Positions 25,848 to 34,962 of a stretch of 62,014 nt of DNA are shown here, piece by piece. A program made the position numbers and the translations under genes. The stretch spans positions 1-62,014 of the forward strand of contig JAFGHP010000056.1 in assembly GCA_016930055.1 (NCBI GenBank), given 5' to 3'. The notes below the pieces were generated by a model. It made no database searches and was not told where the DNA came from. It saw nothing but the letters and a program-made list of their open reading frames with translations. This DNA comes from Candidatus Bathyarchaeota archaeon (GTDB lineage Archaea > Thermoproteota > Bathyarchaeia > TCS64). The stretch's first letter is position 1, and each line of letters starts with the position of its first letter.

Positions 25848-27050
25848 TTATTTTGGTGCAAAAAAATTTGTTAAAATTTTTAAAGCCTCGTTTTTCTTAT
25901 CATAGTCAACAAGCATTATTGCAGATAATGTACTAGTCATCTTGAAAGTTACCTTAATATTACCCACATTTAAAATATTTATTGCATTTTCTAAGACAAT
26001 AATATTATCTAGAGTTCTATGTTGAATTTCAAATAATGCTGACTTTTTGGACCCAGATATTGCTTTTATTTTTCCTAATAAAACTAGCTCATTAAGTTGT
26101 TCTTGTAAGATATCGATTACTCCAGTTAATAATATTGAGGATGATTGTTTTGTTATCTGCATTTGAAGTATTTCAGAATCGTTATTTCGAATAATATTTA
26201 AAATCGTATCTAAAACTTCAATTTCAGATAAAAGATCCCCTAAAATTGAAATTACATAAACTGATTCTTCATATAATTTAATACTATATTCAGGTATAGT
26301 ACCTTTGATAATTGTTCCTTCATCTGATAAGTTCTGATCTTTAGAAATAATCCTAATTGATAAGTCTTCAAGTTTGTATTTTAACACTTTTTCATGCAGT
26401 ATTTTTGCTCCTGTTGAAGCAATCAACTCAGCTTCCCAAGCACTTAGTTCCTTTAGAGGTTTTGCTTTTTCTACAATTTTTGGATCAGCTGAATATATGC
26501 TGCCAACATCTTTTACTAATACCAGTTCATCTGCGTTTAAACATGAAGCTAATATTACTGCGGTTGTATCGCTTCCTCCTCTTCCAAGTGTAGTGATTTT
26601 TCCTTTTATACTTCTACCAATAAATCCACATACGACTGGAGTTTTTCCTCTTTTTATTAAAGGTTTTAAACCCAAATTAACTGAAGTTTTACATTCGTCA
26701 ATTAATGGTTCGGCATCACCAAATTTTTCATCGCTAATAATTGGCCAACTAGGTGAACTAGGAGTAACCTCCAATGCATCTACTCCAATTGATTTTAAAG
26801 CGGATGACAAAAGTCTAACACTTTGTTCTTCACCAAGACCAATAATATGATCAATCACTTCTAAGGGAGTGTTTTCAGATATTGTTGATGCAGCAGCTAA
26901 TAGTTGGTCTGTCACACCTTTAATTGCTGAGGCAACAACTACTATTTGGGTTCCCTTGTTTAATTCTTGTTTAATAGTAAGCGCAGCTTGTTTGATTGCA
27001 AGCCCACTATCCAGAACTGAACCACCATATTTTACAACTATTAGTTTCAT
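25848..27050 (-). CDS. lysC: Aspartate kinase
   Basis: Phosphorylates aspartate, the first step toward aspartate semialdehyde. The 400 residues show VVKYGGSVLDS at the N-terminus, FIGRSIKGKITTLGRGGSDTTA in the middle, and VKDVGSIYSADPK. Two ACT-like regulatory segments lie in the C-terminal ~130 residues, the second ending in TSTLSAIMLVDY. It is the last gene of a minus-strand run with UPF0280, NIL-ferredoxin and aspartate-semialdehyde sulfurtransferase genes, 15 bases after UPF0280. That placement ties it to homocysteine synthesis, although the semialdehyde dehydrogenase is not in the window. Confidence 0.9.
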   Translation of the reverse strand: MKLIVVKYGGSVLDSGLAIKQAALTIKQELNKGTQIVVVASAIKGVTDQLLAAASTISENTPLEVIDHIIGLGEEQSVRLLSSALKSIGVDALEVTPSSPSWPIISDEKFGDAEPLIDECKTSVNLGLKPLIKRGKTPVVCGFIGRSIKGKITTLGRGGSDTTAVILASCLNADELVLVKDVGSIYSADPKIVEKAKPLKELSAWEAELIASTGAKILHEKVLKYKLEDLSIRIISKDQNLSDEGTIIKGTIPEYSIKLYEESVYVISILGDLLSEIEVLDTILNIIRNNDSEILQMQITKQSSSILLTGVIDILQEQLNELVLLGKIKAISGSKKSALFEIQHRTLDNIIVLENAINILNVGNIKVTFKMTSTLSAIMLVDYDKKNEALKILTNFFAPK

Positions 27051-27065
27051 TAATCACATCTCCTT

Positions 27066-27785
27066 TCAGTTAATTTTTAGAATCTTGGGAAGATTTCCCC
27101 CACTACCAATCAGATCCCCATAAACTATGAAAACGCTTTGAATTCCATCAATACTTAGAGCTTTTTCAATTCCATTAGTTATTGCTTTATCATAATCGTT
27201 ACCTTCAACAACATTACATACCGCCGTTGCAGCAGCATCAGCTAAACACGCGTTTTCACAAAAAATAGTTACAGAATCAGCATCACCAAAACTAAAAGCA
27301 TGACTATAAACACCAGAACTAGTAGCAAGACCTGTAGGAAAGTTCTCTATTCTGAAACCAATTTTTTGGGATAATTCGGTCTTACCAATTTGTAGAGCGA
27401 CATCAACTGGTTGATCAGAGAAAATTGATGCTTCACCACCATTTTCAATAATGGCTATTCTTGCTCCAGCATCAATCATCGTTTTTGCTGCGAGATCTGC
27501 TAATGCACCTGCAACAGCTGCCATTGGTCCAACATCAGCTTTTTGAGATGCTTCAGTCATTAAAAGAATAATTTCAGGAACATTCTTAACTTGTAACGGT
27601 TTAAAAGAATCTTTGAAAATTGGGTTGATTTTAAGATATTTTTCAAGTATTTTTCTTTGATTTTTCAAGGTTTTTAGACCAATATCAATGTATTTAATAT
27701 CATTAGATAATATTGTACCACTGCTTTCACCTATGGCATATAATTTTTTAGTTAAATTCTTTTGCTGAATTATCAAATATATCAC
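27066..27785 (-). CDS. UPF0280 (COG2122) ApbE-like protein, homocysteine/sulfide-linked
   Basis: The 239 residues match UPF0280, an ApbE-related fold. Signatures are VGPMAAVAGALADLAA, ENGGEASIFSD, GLATSSGVYSHAFSFGDADSV and ADAAATAVCNVVEG. The Methanosarcina acetivorans relative has been linked genetically to sulfide use and homocysteine formation; its biochemical role is unsettled. It sits between the NIL-ferredoxin gene and aspartate kinase with gaps of 15 bases on each side, so it is almost certainly in the same operon. Confidence 0.85.
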   Translation of the reverse strand: MIYLIIQQKNLTKKLYAIGESSGTILSNDIKYIDIGLKTLKNQRKILEKYLKINPIFKDSFKPLQVKNVPEIILLMTEASQKADVGPMAAVAGALADLAAKTMIDAGARIAIIENGGEASIFSDQPVDVALQIGKTELSQKIGFRIENFPTGLATSSGVYSHAFSFGDADSVTIFCENACLADAAATAVCNVVEGNDYDKAITNGIEKALSIDGIQSVFIVYGDLIGSGGNLPKILKIN

Positions 27786-27800
27786 ATAAAAAATAAAATA

Positions 27801-28193
27801 TTAGCCAAGTAAGCGTATAGCTCTAACAGGACAAGCATCAACACATAGACCACATGTAATCCCGTTACAAACAGCTTCATTAAGTTCAACCGATTTATCT
27901 GCGTTAAATATTAATGCGTTCATAGGACAAAGACTTACACACGCGCCACAATTGGTACATTTCAGATCGTCTTTTTCAATTAATTTTGGTACATCAACAG
28001 TTACACCTTTTTTTCTAAAAGCTTTAGCCAGACGTTCAGCGTTTTCTGATTCAACATCTATTAATATTTCTCCTCCTTGTTGATTCACATATGCACTCAT
28101 AATGTTGATAGGAATTTTTTCTTCAAGTATTACTTGGGAAGTAACAGGTTCATGGACTTTCTCGTTGTCAAATCTAAGCATCATTCTAACCAT
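27801..28193 (-). CDS. NIL-domain ferredoxin of the homocysteine pathway
   Basis: The 130 residues combine an N-terminal NIL domain (about 1-70, small ACT-like fold) with two 4Fe-4S motifs. These are CTNCGACVSLCPMNAL near residue 79 and CNGITCGLCVDACPVRAI near 109. This is the layout of the partner of aspartate-semialdehyde sulfurtransferase (MA1822 type), thought to deliver electrons or sulfur for homocysteine formation. Its start overlaps the end of the sulfurtransferase gene by 8 bases. Confidence 0.9.
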   Translation of the reverse strand: MVRMMLRFDNEKVHEPVTSQVILEEKIPINIMSAYVNQQGGEILIDVESENAERLAKAFRKKGVTVDVPKLIEKDDLKCTNCGACVSLCPMNALIFNADKSVELNEAVCNGITCGLCVDACPVRAIRLLG

Positions 28194-29757
28194 TTAGATT
28201 ACCTCCCACAAGTTTTGCTATGTCTTCGCTAGTAATTATTCCAAGCACTTTTTGAGTCTCATCAATAACAGGGAGAGCAGAAATATTATGTTGTGCTAAC
28301 CTTTTAGCTACGACTTCTAGAGGTTCATTGGGGCTAGCGGTATATACTCGTCTAACAATAATTTCTTTTAAGGTTCTTACTCCATTGGCTATTGCTTTAG
28401 TAATATCCCAAGAAGTTACTATTCCAGTAATTTTTTGATCAGAGTCAGTAACAATAATGTGATTAACGTTTTTAGTAATAAGTCTTTTAGCTACAATCTC
28501 AATGGTTTCATTTTCTTGACAAGTAACAGCTTCATGTAAAATACTATCGACGAAAGCAGCAGCACCTTTTATTTGTCTCATTGGTTTTGGTTGACCCTGA
28601 TTAGATAATCTTTCGATAGGTAGCGTTAAAGTGAAATTTCCCTTTTTAATCCATGAAGCCAATTCGTGGCAAATAAGCTCTGCTTTTTGGAGACTGCTCA
28701 TGCTGCTTACTTTAATTTCTCTACCATTAAGCATTAATTTTCCACTTTTAAGTTCCCTGTAACTTACCTGTCGTAAAACTGGTCTTCCAAGTCGAGGTAC
28801 TCCATAATCTATTACTTCGGTAAATATTTCCTCATCACGTACTGCAGCTTTTTTTGCTATTTCAATATTGAGAAGGGGGACAGGTATTCCTAAACCTATA
28901 TAAATTGATGGCCCATAACCAGTGAAAGAAGCTCCTCGTATAAACTCAGGACTCATATTTTTTGCATTTCCTTTAACCATCAAAGTTCCATAACCTGTAC
29001 TAGGACTATGCTGAGTTCCTTCCCCCAGAACATAGCCTTGTCCACCACCTAGGAATATTTTTGTACCGAGTCCGATTACCTCATAGCTTGGATCATTATT
29101 TAGAGGGGATATTTCACCAGCCCCACTATAAGAAGCATTACGATATTTCGGTAAAAGTTTGCCCATATAAGTATAAATGATTTCATCTCTACCATTTACA
29201 GCACAGCTATATTTCTGGTAACCATTTCTAAAATTAAGTAAAATAAATTGATTAAGATCATCTTTAGTTAATGTAGTCTCTATTTCTGTACGTGGATAAC
29301 AATCAGTACCATATGAAGTTGCACGGAAATTCACATTTTTTCCCTTCACCAAATCTTCAATTACGTGTCCTCCACCATACTCAAAGCCTTTAGTTTCACT
29401 GCTAAGAGTTGCACCAATAAATAGATCTACAGCAGCACCAGGATGAGTGATTGGTACATCATTGATCCATGCATTTTGAATTTTAATTGGTGGATCAGAA
29501 TGACCTACATTAATTAAAGCTCCACTACTACACATTGCCCCAAAAGTGCCAGTAGTAACAATATCGATTTCATTAAAAGCAACTTCCAATCCTTTGCTTT
29601 CAACTATTTTTTTGAATTCTGATACAGGTAAAACCTGTATATCGCTTCTTTCAATTTTATTATTAATTTCTTCAATAGTTCTTTTATTTCTAGTTAGATT
29701 TTTTGTAATGAGATTTTTTCCCTCCAATTTAGATACACGCAGTGTGTATATTCTCAA
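28186..29757 (-). CDS. L-aspartate semialdehyde sulfurtransferase (COG1900/DUF39) with CBS domains
   Basis: Converts aspartate semialdehyde and sulfide to homocysteine in the pathway described in methanogens (MA1821 type). The 523 residues hold a DUF39 core (about 25-380) with the conserved segments TTGTFGAMCSSGALINVGHSDP (Cys76) and YGTDCYPRTEIE. A tandem CBS pair follows (about 400-520), with VNHIIVTDSDQKITGIVTSWDI and ISALPVIDETQKVLGIITSEDI. CBS domains often sense adenosyl compounds, which would suit control by S-adenosylmethionine; that is inference. It is first in a four-gene operon ending with aspartate kinase. The exact start is uncertain, as the first ~25 residues look non-homologous. 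Confidence 0.9.
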   Translation of the reverse strand: MRIYTLRVSKLEGKNLITKNLTRNKRTIEEINNKIERSDIQVLPVSEFKKIVESKGLEVAFNEIDIVTTGTFGAMCSSGALINVGHSDPPIKIQNAWINDVPITHPGAAVDLFIGATLSSETKGFEYGGGHVIEDLVKGKNVNFRATSYGTDCYPRTEIETTLTKDDLNQFILLNFRNGYQKYSCAVNGRDEIIYTYMGKLLPKYRNASYSGAGEISPLNNDPSYEVIGLGTKIFLGGGQGYVLGEGTQHSPSTGYGTLMVKGNAKNMSPEFIRGASFTGYGPSIYIGLGIPVPLLNIEIAKKAAVRDEEIFTEVIDYGVPRLGRPVLRQVSYRELKSGKLMLNGREIKVSSMSSLQKAELICHELASWIKKGNFTLTLPIERLSNQGQPKPMRQIKGAAAFVDSILHEAVTCQENETIEIVAKRLITKNVNHIIVTDSDQKITGIVTSWDITKAIANGVRTLKEIIVRRVYTASPNEPLEVVAKRLAQHNISALPVIDETQKVLGIITSEDIAKLVGGNLNG

Positions 29758-29791
29758 ATAAATAACTTACGGTCCTTCATATTCCAAAAGG

Positions 29792-29879
29792 AATTTTAAC
29801 TTAAAATTATTTAAATTATATCTAAAAAAACTTTAAATTATTTACGAATTTAAACATGTTTTCACTATTACTTAAATAA
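29792..29879. promoter_or_regulatory. Divergent promoter region between the homocysteine operon and abce1
   Basis: On the plus strand TTAAATAA (29872-29879) lies about 28-35 bases before the GTG of abce1, giving a nearly leaderless transcript. On the minus side the perfect palindrome AATTTTAA-C-TTAAAATT (29792-29808) lies 35-51 bases before the sulfurtransferase start and overlaps the expected TATA position. AT-only palindromes arise easily in this composition, so the operator reading is weak. Confidence 0.4.
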
Positions 29880-29906
29880 AGGTATTAATGAATAAACGAC
29901 AAATGG

Positions 29907-31691
29907 GTGCCAAGTTTGAGAATTGCTGTAGTGGATAAAGAAAGATGTAAGTCAGAAAAATGTGATTTAGTATGTATAAGATTTTGTCCCATGGTTAGAA
30001 CACGTCGTGAAGCGATCAGACTTGGAGAAGACAAAAAAGCATATGTTGCTGAAAGTATTTGTAGTGGTTGTGGAATATGTGTAAAAAAATGTCCTTTTGA
30101 TGCACTTCGAATTGTTAACTTACCTGATGAATTAAAAACAGATCACACTCACCGTTTTGGTCCAAATTCTTTTACTCTATATCGTTTACCAACTTTAAAG
30201 AAAGGAACAGTAGTAGGTCTTCTTGGTAGAAATGGTATAGGAAAATCAACAATTTTAAAAATTCTTGCTGGAGAATTAATACCAAATTTAGGAAATTATA
30301 ATGACCCTCCAAACAAAGAAGAGGTTAAAAACAATTATTCAGGTGAACCGATGTATGATTATCTTGAATCAATATATAATAATAAAAATCAAGTAATATT
30401 AAAACCTCAATATGTAGATAAAATCCCTAAAGTTGTATCTGGAACAGTCTTAGAAGTTTTAAAAAGAATCGACCAAAAAGGGCAATTAGAGAAAGTCGCA
30501 AAAGATTTAGAAATTGATCATATACTAGACAGACAAATTGAAGTTCTTAGCGGAGGTGAACTTCAAAGAGTAGCAATAGCAACTTCAGTTATAAGGGATT
30601 CAGATGTCTATCTCTTTGACGAACCTTCCAGTCACCTTGACATATATCAGAGAACCAAAGCAGCACGAGTCATTCGAAGCCTTATTAATGAAAACAAAAT
30701 GATAGTCACTGCTGAACACGATCTTGCTGTTCTTGATTACATGAGCGATGATATTTTCTTACTTTATGGTGAACCTGACGTATATGGTATTGTGAGCCAT
30801 ATTCATACAGTCCGTGAAGGAATAAACATCTATATCAATGGTTACATTCCTGATGAAAATATTAGATTCCGTGACAAACCAATAGTCTTCCATGATAAAC
30901 CACCTAATGTAATTAAGAGTAAAATAAATTTACTATTCGAATGGACGACTCTGAAGAAAAAATATGAAGGGTTCAGTCTCGAAGTAAAGGCAGGTAACAT
31001 TGGTATTGGTGATGTTGTAGGAATACTTGGTATGAATGGTATAGGTAAAACAACGTTCATAAAGATGCTTGCGGGTGTTGAAACTCCAGATGAGGGTGAA
31101 GTAAACAATCCTAATCTGAAAGTAAGTTACAAACCTCAATATATTAGTGGAACAATTGATGGTTCTGTAGAAAACATTTTAAGAAAAGCTGCTGGTGAAA
31201 AATATGTTGAAGAATGGTACAAAACAGAGATTCTTGAACCTCTTCATGTTAAAAGAATGCTAGATAGAGAAGTAAGAGTCTTATCAGGGGGAGAATTGCA
31301 AAGAGTAGCAATAGCAGAATGCTTGAGTAGAATGAGTGATATATATCTCCTTGATGAACCCAGTGCGTATCTTGATGTTGAAGAGAGACTAGCAGTAGCA
31401 AGAGCTATAAGAAGAATAACTAAAATGCACGGTGTTACAGCTTTTGTAGTTGAACACGATATAGTAACACAAGATTTTATTGCAGACAAAATTATGGTAT
31501 TCACAGGAATAGCAGGTAAAAAAGGATATTCAGGTCAACCATTGAGTCTTGAAGCTGGAATGAATAAATTCCTAAAGGAAATGGGAGTTACTTTTAGACG
31601 CGACCCAGATACAAAAAGACCAAGAGTTAATAAAATTGATTCAAAGTTAGATAGAGAACAAAAAGAAGCTGGAAGATATTATTATTCATAA
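29907..31691 (+). CDS. abce1: Ribosome recycling ATPase ABCE1 (RNase L inhibitor homologue)
   Basis: Splits ribosomes after termination, working with aRF1 or Pelota. The N-terminal Fe-S domain has two clusters: Cys14, 19, 23, 27 and Cys52, 55, 58, 62. NBD1 has Walker A GRNGIGKST (107-115), signature LSGGELQRVAIA and Walker B YLFDEPSSHLD. NBD2 has GMNGIGKTT, LSGGELQRVAIA and YLLDEPSAYLD. The 594 residues are the normal length. The start is GTG, consistent with the family N-terminus reading LRIAVVD. Its partner aRF1 is encoded about 17 kb away. Confidence 0.97.
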   Translation: MPSLRIAVVDKERCKSEKCDLVCIRFCPMVRTRREAIRLGEDKKAYVAESICSGCGICVKKCPFDALRIVNLPDELKTDHTHRFGPNSFTLYRLPTLKKGTVVGLLGRNGIGKSTILKILAGELIPNLGNYNDPPNKEEVKNNYSGEPMYDYLESIYNNKNQVILKPQYVDKIPKVVSGTVLEVLKRIDQKGQLEKVAKDLEIDHILDRQIEVLSGGELQRVAIATSVIRDSDVYLFDEPSSHLDIYQRTKAARVIRSLINENKMIVTAEHDLAVLDYMSDDIFLLYGEPDVYGIVSHIHTVREGINIYINGYIPDENIRFRDKPIVFHDKPPNVIKSKINLLFEWTTLKKKYEGFSLEVKAGNIGIGDVVGILGMNGIGKTTFIKMLAGVETPDEGEVNNPNLKVSYKPQYISGTIDGSVENILRKAAGEKYVEEWYKTEILEPLHVKRMLDREVRVLSGGELQRVAIAECLSRMSDIYLLDEPSAYLDVEERLAVARAIRRITKMHGVTAFVVEHDIVTQDFIADKIMVFTGIAGKKGYSGQPLSLEAGMNKFLKEMGVTFRRDPDTKRPRVNKIDSKLDREQKEAGRYYYS

Positions 31692-31701
31692 TGATTTTAA
31701 A

Positions 31702-32043
31702 TTAAATAAAACTACGCAATACTCCAATTACAGGAATCCTAAGGGTTGATTCAAGTTCTACACTTAATGCTTCAACAAACAGATCAAGACCCGACACCGA
31801 TTCGCTACCAATATCTTCTGGAGATGTGGTTACAAGCACCAGATCTGGTTTTAAATCCACCAAAAATTTTACGAGGTCAGCTAAATTAAAGTTCACTCTA
31901 TAATAATCTGAAATAATGCCATCTTTAAGAGCAGGAGGATTTTCTCGGGGATCAACTACAAAAATACTAATCTTAGAGTTTTTCTCAAGTTGTTTGATTA
32001 TCCTTAAACCTATTCTTCCTGCACCTAAAACAGCAATCCTCAT
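31702..32043 (-). CDS. Small Rossmann-fold (TrkA-N-like) NAD-binding protein
   Basis: The 113 residues from ATG 32043 begin MRIAVLGAGRIGLRIIKQL, a classic GxGxxG dinucleotide-binding start. The acidic end of strand 2 (FVVDPRENP) and DLVLVTTSPEDIG follow. The length corresponds to one Rossmann domain without a catalytic or RCK-C domain. A TTG at 32052 would add three residues. It lies 29 bases downstream of an SLC13-type permease on the same strand, so a role as a redox-sensing gate or regulator of that permease is possible but unproven. Confidence 0.65.
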   Translation of the reverse strand: MRIAVLGAGRIGLRIIKQLEKNSKISIFVVDPRENPPALKDGIISDYYRVNFNLADLVKFLVDLKPDLVLVTTSPEDIGSESVSGLDLFVEALSVELESTLRIPVIGVLRSFI

Positions 32044-32071
32044 GTTGAACAAAAATAAGTAGTATTAGGTA

Positions 32072-33481
32072 TTAAATGAAGTCTACGGCATTTAAAATTG
32101 TAAACAGTACAATTAAGCATAATGAACTAATAAGTGTAACAATTAATCCTTTTTTAAGCATAACATCTCGATCGATTAGACCTGTTGCTGAAAGAAGAGC
32201 CATCCTTCCCGAAGCAGAGGGAAGTGAATAACCAAAGGTTGTAGCTAAGGCAACTGGTACTATGAATCTAGTTGCATCAATTCCAGGTAAATAATTTGAA
32301 AGAGTCAATAAAATTGGTGAATAAATAGCTACTATAGTTGCATTATTCATAATATTAGTTAATAATGCTGATGATAAAACTAACAAGGTTAGACTTATAA
32401 AATAAGGTTGATCAATTACTAATGGTTTAATTATTTCAGTAGCCCATTCAGATGCTCCAGTACGTGTTAATGCTTCTCCAAGAGCTAACCCAGCGCTTAT
32501 TGTTAAAAACATACCCCAGCTTACACCTTTAGTATCATCCCAATCAATAATCCCTCTTAAAGCCAAATAAATTACAGAAAAAACAGCGATTATTGCAGGA
32601 GATAATAAGGTCATAGGTAAAAAAAACATTGCTTCAAGTTGAGGACCAAAAATCCATAACAAAATAGTTACTAAAAGAACTGATAAAATTTCTAATTCTT
32701 TGTAACTAATTTTTCCCAATGAATAAAGTTCCTTTTTAACAATATCAATATTTATTGATTTAATTGATGTTGGTAAAATCTTTAAAACAATAAAGTAAGT
32801 TATTGGAAAAATAATTAATAAACTTAATAACCCATATCTTAACCAATCCAAAAAAGTCCAAGGTGAAATTTGAGACAAGAAAGCAATAGCTACTGCATTT
32901 GAAGCAGAACCCATTATAGTAGACATTCCACCAATACTTGAAGAATAAGCAATTCCTAGAACCAGTTGTTGCTTAAATTTATTGGATTCTTCTTTATCTG
33001 GTATAAGGTTGGAAACTGTTAGCGATAAGGGCAAAATAATAGCAGCAGCAGCAGTATTTTCCATCCACATTGATAAAAATCCAGCAATGCCCATTAACCC
33101 AAGTAATGTAAGTTTTACATTACCACCTGCATAAACTACACTTAAAAGTGCAAGTCTCCTACTTAACCCATGTTTTCTAATGCTTTCAGCTAAGATTAAA
33201 CTACCAAGTATCAAAATTATTATGGGTCTTGACAACGGTTCAAAAGCTTGAGAAACATTGGCTATACCCAGTAACACTAAAACTGCTGCTACTAAGAGAC
33301 TGGTAAAGGGTAAAGATATTGGTTGGGTTGAAAAAATTAATCCTGTAAAAAATAGGGCAACAAAAGCATTTTTCCCTGCCTGACTTAAATCACTAGGAGT
33401 TGGTAGAAAATAGATTATTAGAGTGAATATTATTACAATAATTAATCTACCTGTTTTTCCTTTAAGCAGTTTAATAGACAT
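32072..33481 (-). CDS. SLC13/DASS-family anion permease
   Basis: The 469 residues contain about 11-12 membrane helices. The two SNT-like regions of divalent anion/sodium symporters are visible: GSASNAVAIAFLSQ in the first half and ATTFGYSLPSASGRMALLSATGL near the C-terminus. Family substrates are dicarboxylates, citrate, sulfate or phosphate. The neighbouring persulfide and thiosulfate-type genes make a sulfur oxyanion attractive, but the sequence does not settle it. The start is ATG 33481; a TTG nine bases upstream is possible. It is divergent from the MBL-rhodanese gene. Confidence 0.88.
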   Translation of the reverse strand: MSIKLLKGKTGRLIIVIIFTLIIYFLPTPSDLSQAGKNAFVALFFTGLIFSTQPISLPFTSLLVAAVLVLLGIANVSQAFEPLSRPIIILILGSLILAESIRKHGLSRRLALLSVVYAGGNVKLTLLGLMGIAGFLSMWMENTAAAAIILPLSLTVSNLIPDKEESNKFKQQLVLGIAYSSSIGGMSTIMGSASNAVAIAFLSQISPWTFLDWLRYGLLSLLIIFPITYFIVLKILPTSIKSINIDIVKKELYSLGKISYKELEILSVLLVTILLWIFGPQLEAMFFLPMTLLSPAIIAVFSVIYLALRGIIDWDDTKGVSWGMFLTISAGLALGEALTRTGASEWATEIIKPLVIDQPYFISLTLLVLSSALLTNIMNNATIVAIYSPILLTLSNYLPGIDATRFIVPVALATTFGYSLPSASGRMALLSATGLIDRDVMLKKGLIVTLISSLCLIVLFTILNAVDFI

Positions 33482-33535
33482 AATACACAATTATGAATCG
33501 GTATTTTTAAGTCAAACGAATAATGATAGTAAATG

Positions 33536-33552
33536 TTTATAGCAAATGCTAT
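33536..33552 (+). promoter_or_regulatory. TATA box and overlapping palindrome before the persulfide dioxygenase gene
   Basis: TTTATA (33536-33541) lies 28-33 bases before the ATG at 33569, suggesting a leaderless transcript. It overlaps the perfect inverted repeat ATAGCA-AA-TGCTAT (33539-33552). A sulfide- or persulfide-responsive repressor would fit here, but none is encoded next door. Confidence 0.4.
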
Positions 33553-33568
33553 CAAATAAAAGTTTAAG

Positions 33569-34930
33569 ATGTTATTCAAAGCCATAAAATCTGAAATTGT
33601 TTCGCATATTTCTTATATATTTTCGTCTAAAGGTGAAGCAGCTGTTGTTGATCCACGACGAGATATAGAGATCTATAATAAAGTACTTGCAGAATGGGGG
33701 TCCAAATTAAAATATGTTTTCGAAACACACCGTAACGAAGACTATATTATTGGATCAATAGAATTATCTGAGAAAACAGGAGCAAAAATAATTCATGGTC
33801 CAGGACTTCCGTGGAAATATGGAGAAACCTATACAGATAAAGATAATTTTAAAGTAGGTAGTTTGAAAATTACCGCTCTTCATACTCCCGGACATTCTCC
33901 AGACAGCAGTTGTTATGCTCTAACTGATAATGAAACAGGGAATTATACAATAGCGGTATTTACAGGAGATACTTTATTTGTTGGAGACGTAGGTCGAACA
34001 GATTTCCTTGGAGATGAAAATACCCCAAAGATGTCGGGTTTATTATATGATGGACTACACGAGAAAGTTATTCCTCTAGGTGATGGAGTTATTGTTTATC
34101 CTGGTCATGGATCAGGTTCAGTTTGTGGCGGAAAAATTGCAGAACGAGAATTCAGCTCTATAGGAGCTGAGAAGGCAATGAATCCAATGTTTAAAGTTAA
34201 TAGAGAAGAATTTATTAAAATAAAAGTAACAGAAAAACACGAAAAATCACCCTATTTCAAATATATGGAAAAATATAACTTAGAGGGTCCACCAAGCAGC
34301 AAAATACCTAACCCACCTGCACTAACACCAAAAGAATTCAAAGTTGCTATGGAAAAAGGAGCAAAAATTATTGATACTAGAAGCCCAGCAAGTTTTGGCG
34401 GAGCTCACATCACCAGTTCATATAGTCTTGTACCTAATAGACTTAACAACGCCGGTTGGGTAGTGGATCTTAATGAAGAAGTGTTAATCGTTGCAGACGA
34501 CGCAAACAATGTTGAATATGCTAAAATAAATCTTTACAGGATGGGATACGATAATTTTGCAGGATATCTATCTGGAGGAATAGAATCCTGGTGTAAAGAA
34601 GGCTATCCTATCGGGAAAGTAAATCTTATCGATGTTTCTAATCTTAAAAAAATGTTAGATTCAAAAGAAAAAATAACTGTTTTAGATGTTCGAAGATATA
34701 ACGAATGGGATGAAGGACATATTGATGTAGCTAAACATATTTACCTAGGAAGACTTCCAGAAAGACTTAATGAAGTGCCTGAAGATAAACCAGTAATTAC
34801 AATTTGTAAAACAGGCAGTAGATCAAGTTTTGCATCAAGCATATTATTACGAGCAAATCGTAAAAAAATATATAATGTACTTGGTGGAATGGATGCCTGG
34901 AAAAAATCAGGTTACCAATTAATTTACTAA
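33569..34930 (+). CDS. Persulfide dioxygenase-like metallo-beta-lactamase fused to two rhodanese domains (CstB-like)
   Basis: The 453 residues have three parts. An MBL domain (1-~235) shows FETHRNEDYIIGS, HTPGHSPDSS and FTGDTLFVGDVGRTDF. The His, His and Asp expected for the mononuclear iron of ETHE1-type persulfide dioxygenases are kept, while other His of the usual HxHxDH are replaced. A first rhodanese (about 260-350) has VADDANN where the active-site Cys loop should be, so it is probably non-catalytic. A second rhodanese (about 358-453) has Cys413 in CKTGSR. This dioxygenase, pseudo-rhodanese, rhodanese order matches Staphylococcus CstB, which oxidises persulfides to thiosulfate. YeeE/YedE-type transporter genes follow. 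Confidence 0.88.
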   Translation: MLFKAIKSEIVSHISYIFSSKGEAAVVDPRRDIEIYNKVLAEWGSKLKYVFETHRNEDYIIGSIELSEKTGAKIIHGPGLPWKYGETYTDKDNFKVGSLKITALHTPGHSPDSSCYALTDNETGNYTIAVFTGDTLFVGDVGRTDFLGDENTPKMSGLLYDGLHEKVIPLGDGVIVYPGHGSGSVCGGKIAEREFSSIGAEKAMNPMFKVNREEFIKIKVTEKHEKSPYFKYMEKYNLEGPPSSKIPNPPALTPKEFKVAMEKGAKIIDTRSPASFGGAHITSSYSLVPNRLNNAGWVVDLNEEVLIVADDANNVEYAKINLYRMGYDNFAGYLSGGIESWCKEGYPIGKVNLIDVSNLKKMLDSKEKITVLDVRRYNEWDEGHIDVAKHIYLGRLPERLNEVPEDKPVITICKTGSRSSFASSILLRANRKKIYNVLGGMDAWKKSGYQLIY

Positions 34931-34962
34931 CGTTTTTTATTCACGATTAATAAAAATATTAC

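Noticed and set aside
29792-29808. 17-bp AT-only palindrome as a firm operator
   Set aside because: AT-only palindromes are expected by chance at this base composition; kept only as a weak note in the divergent promoter entry.
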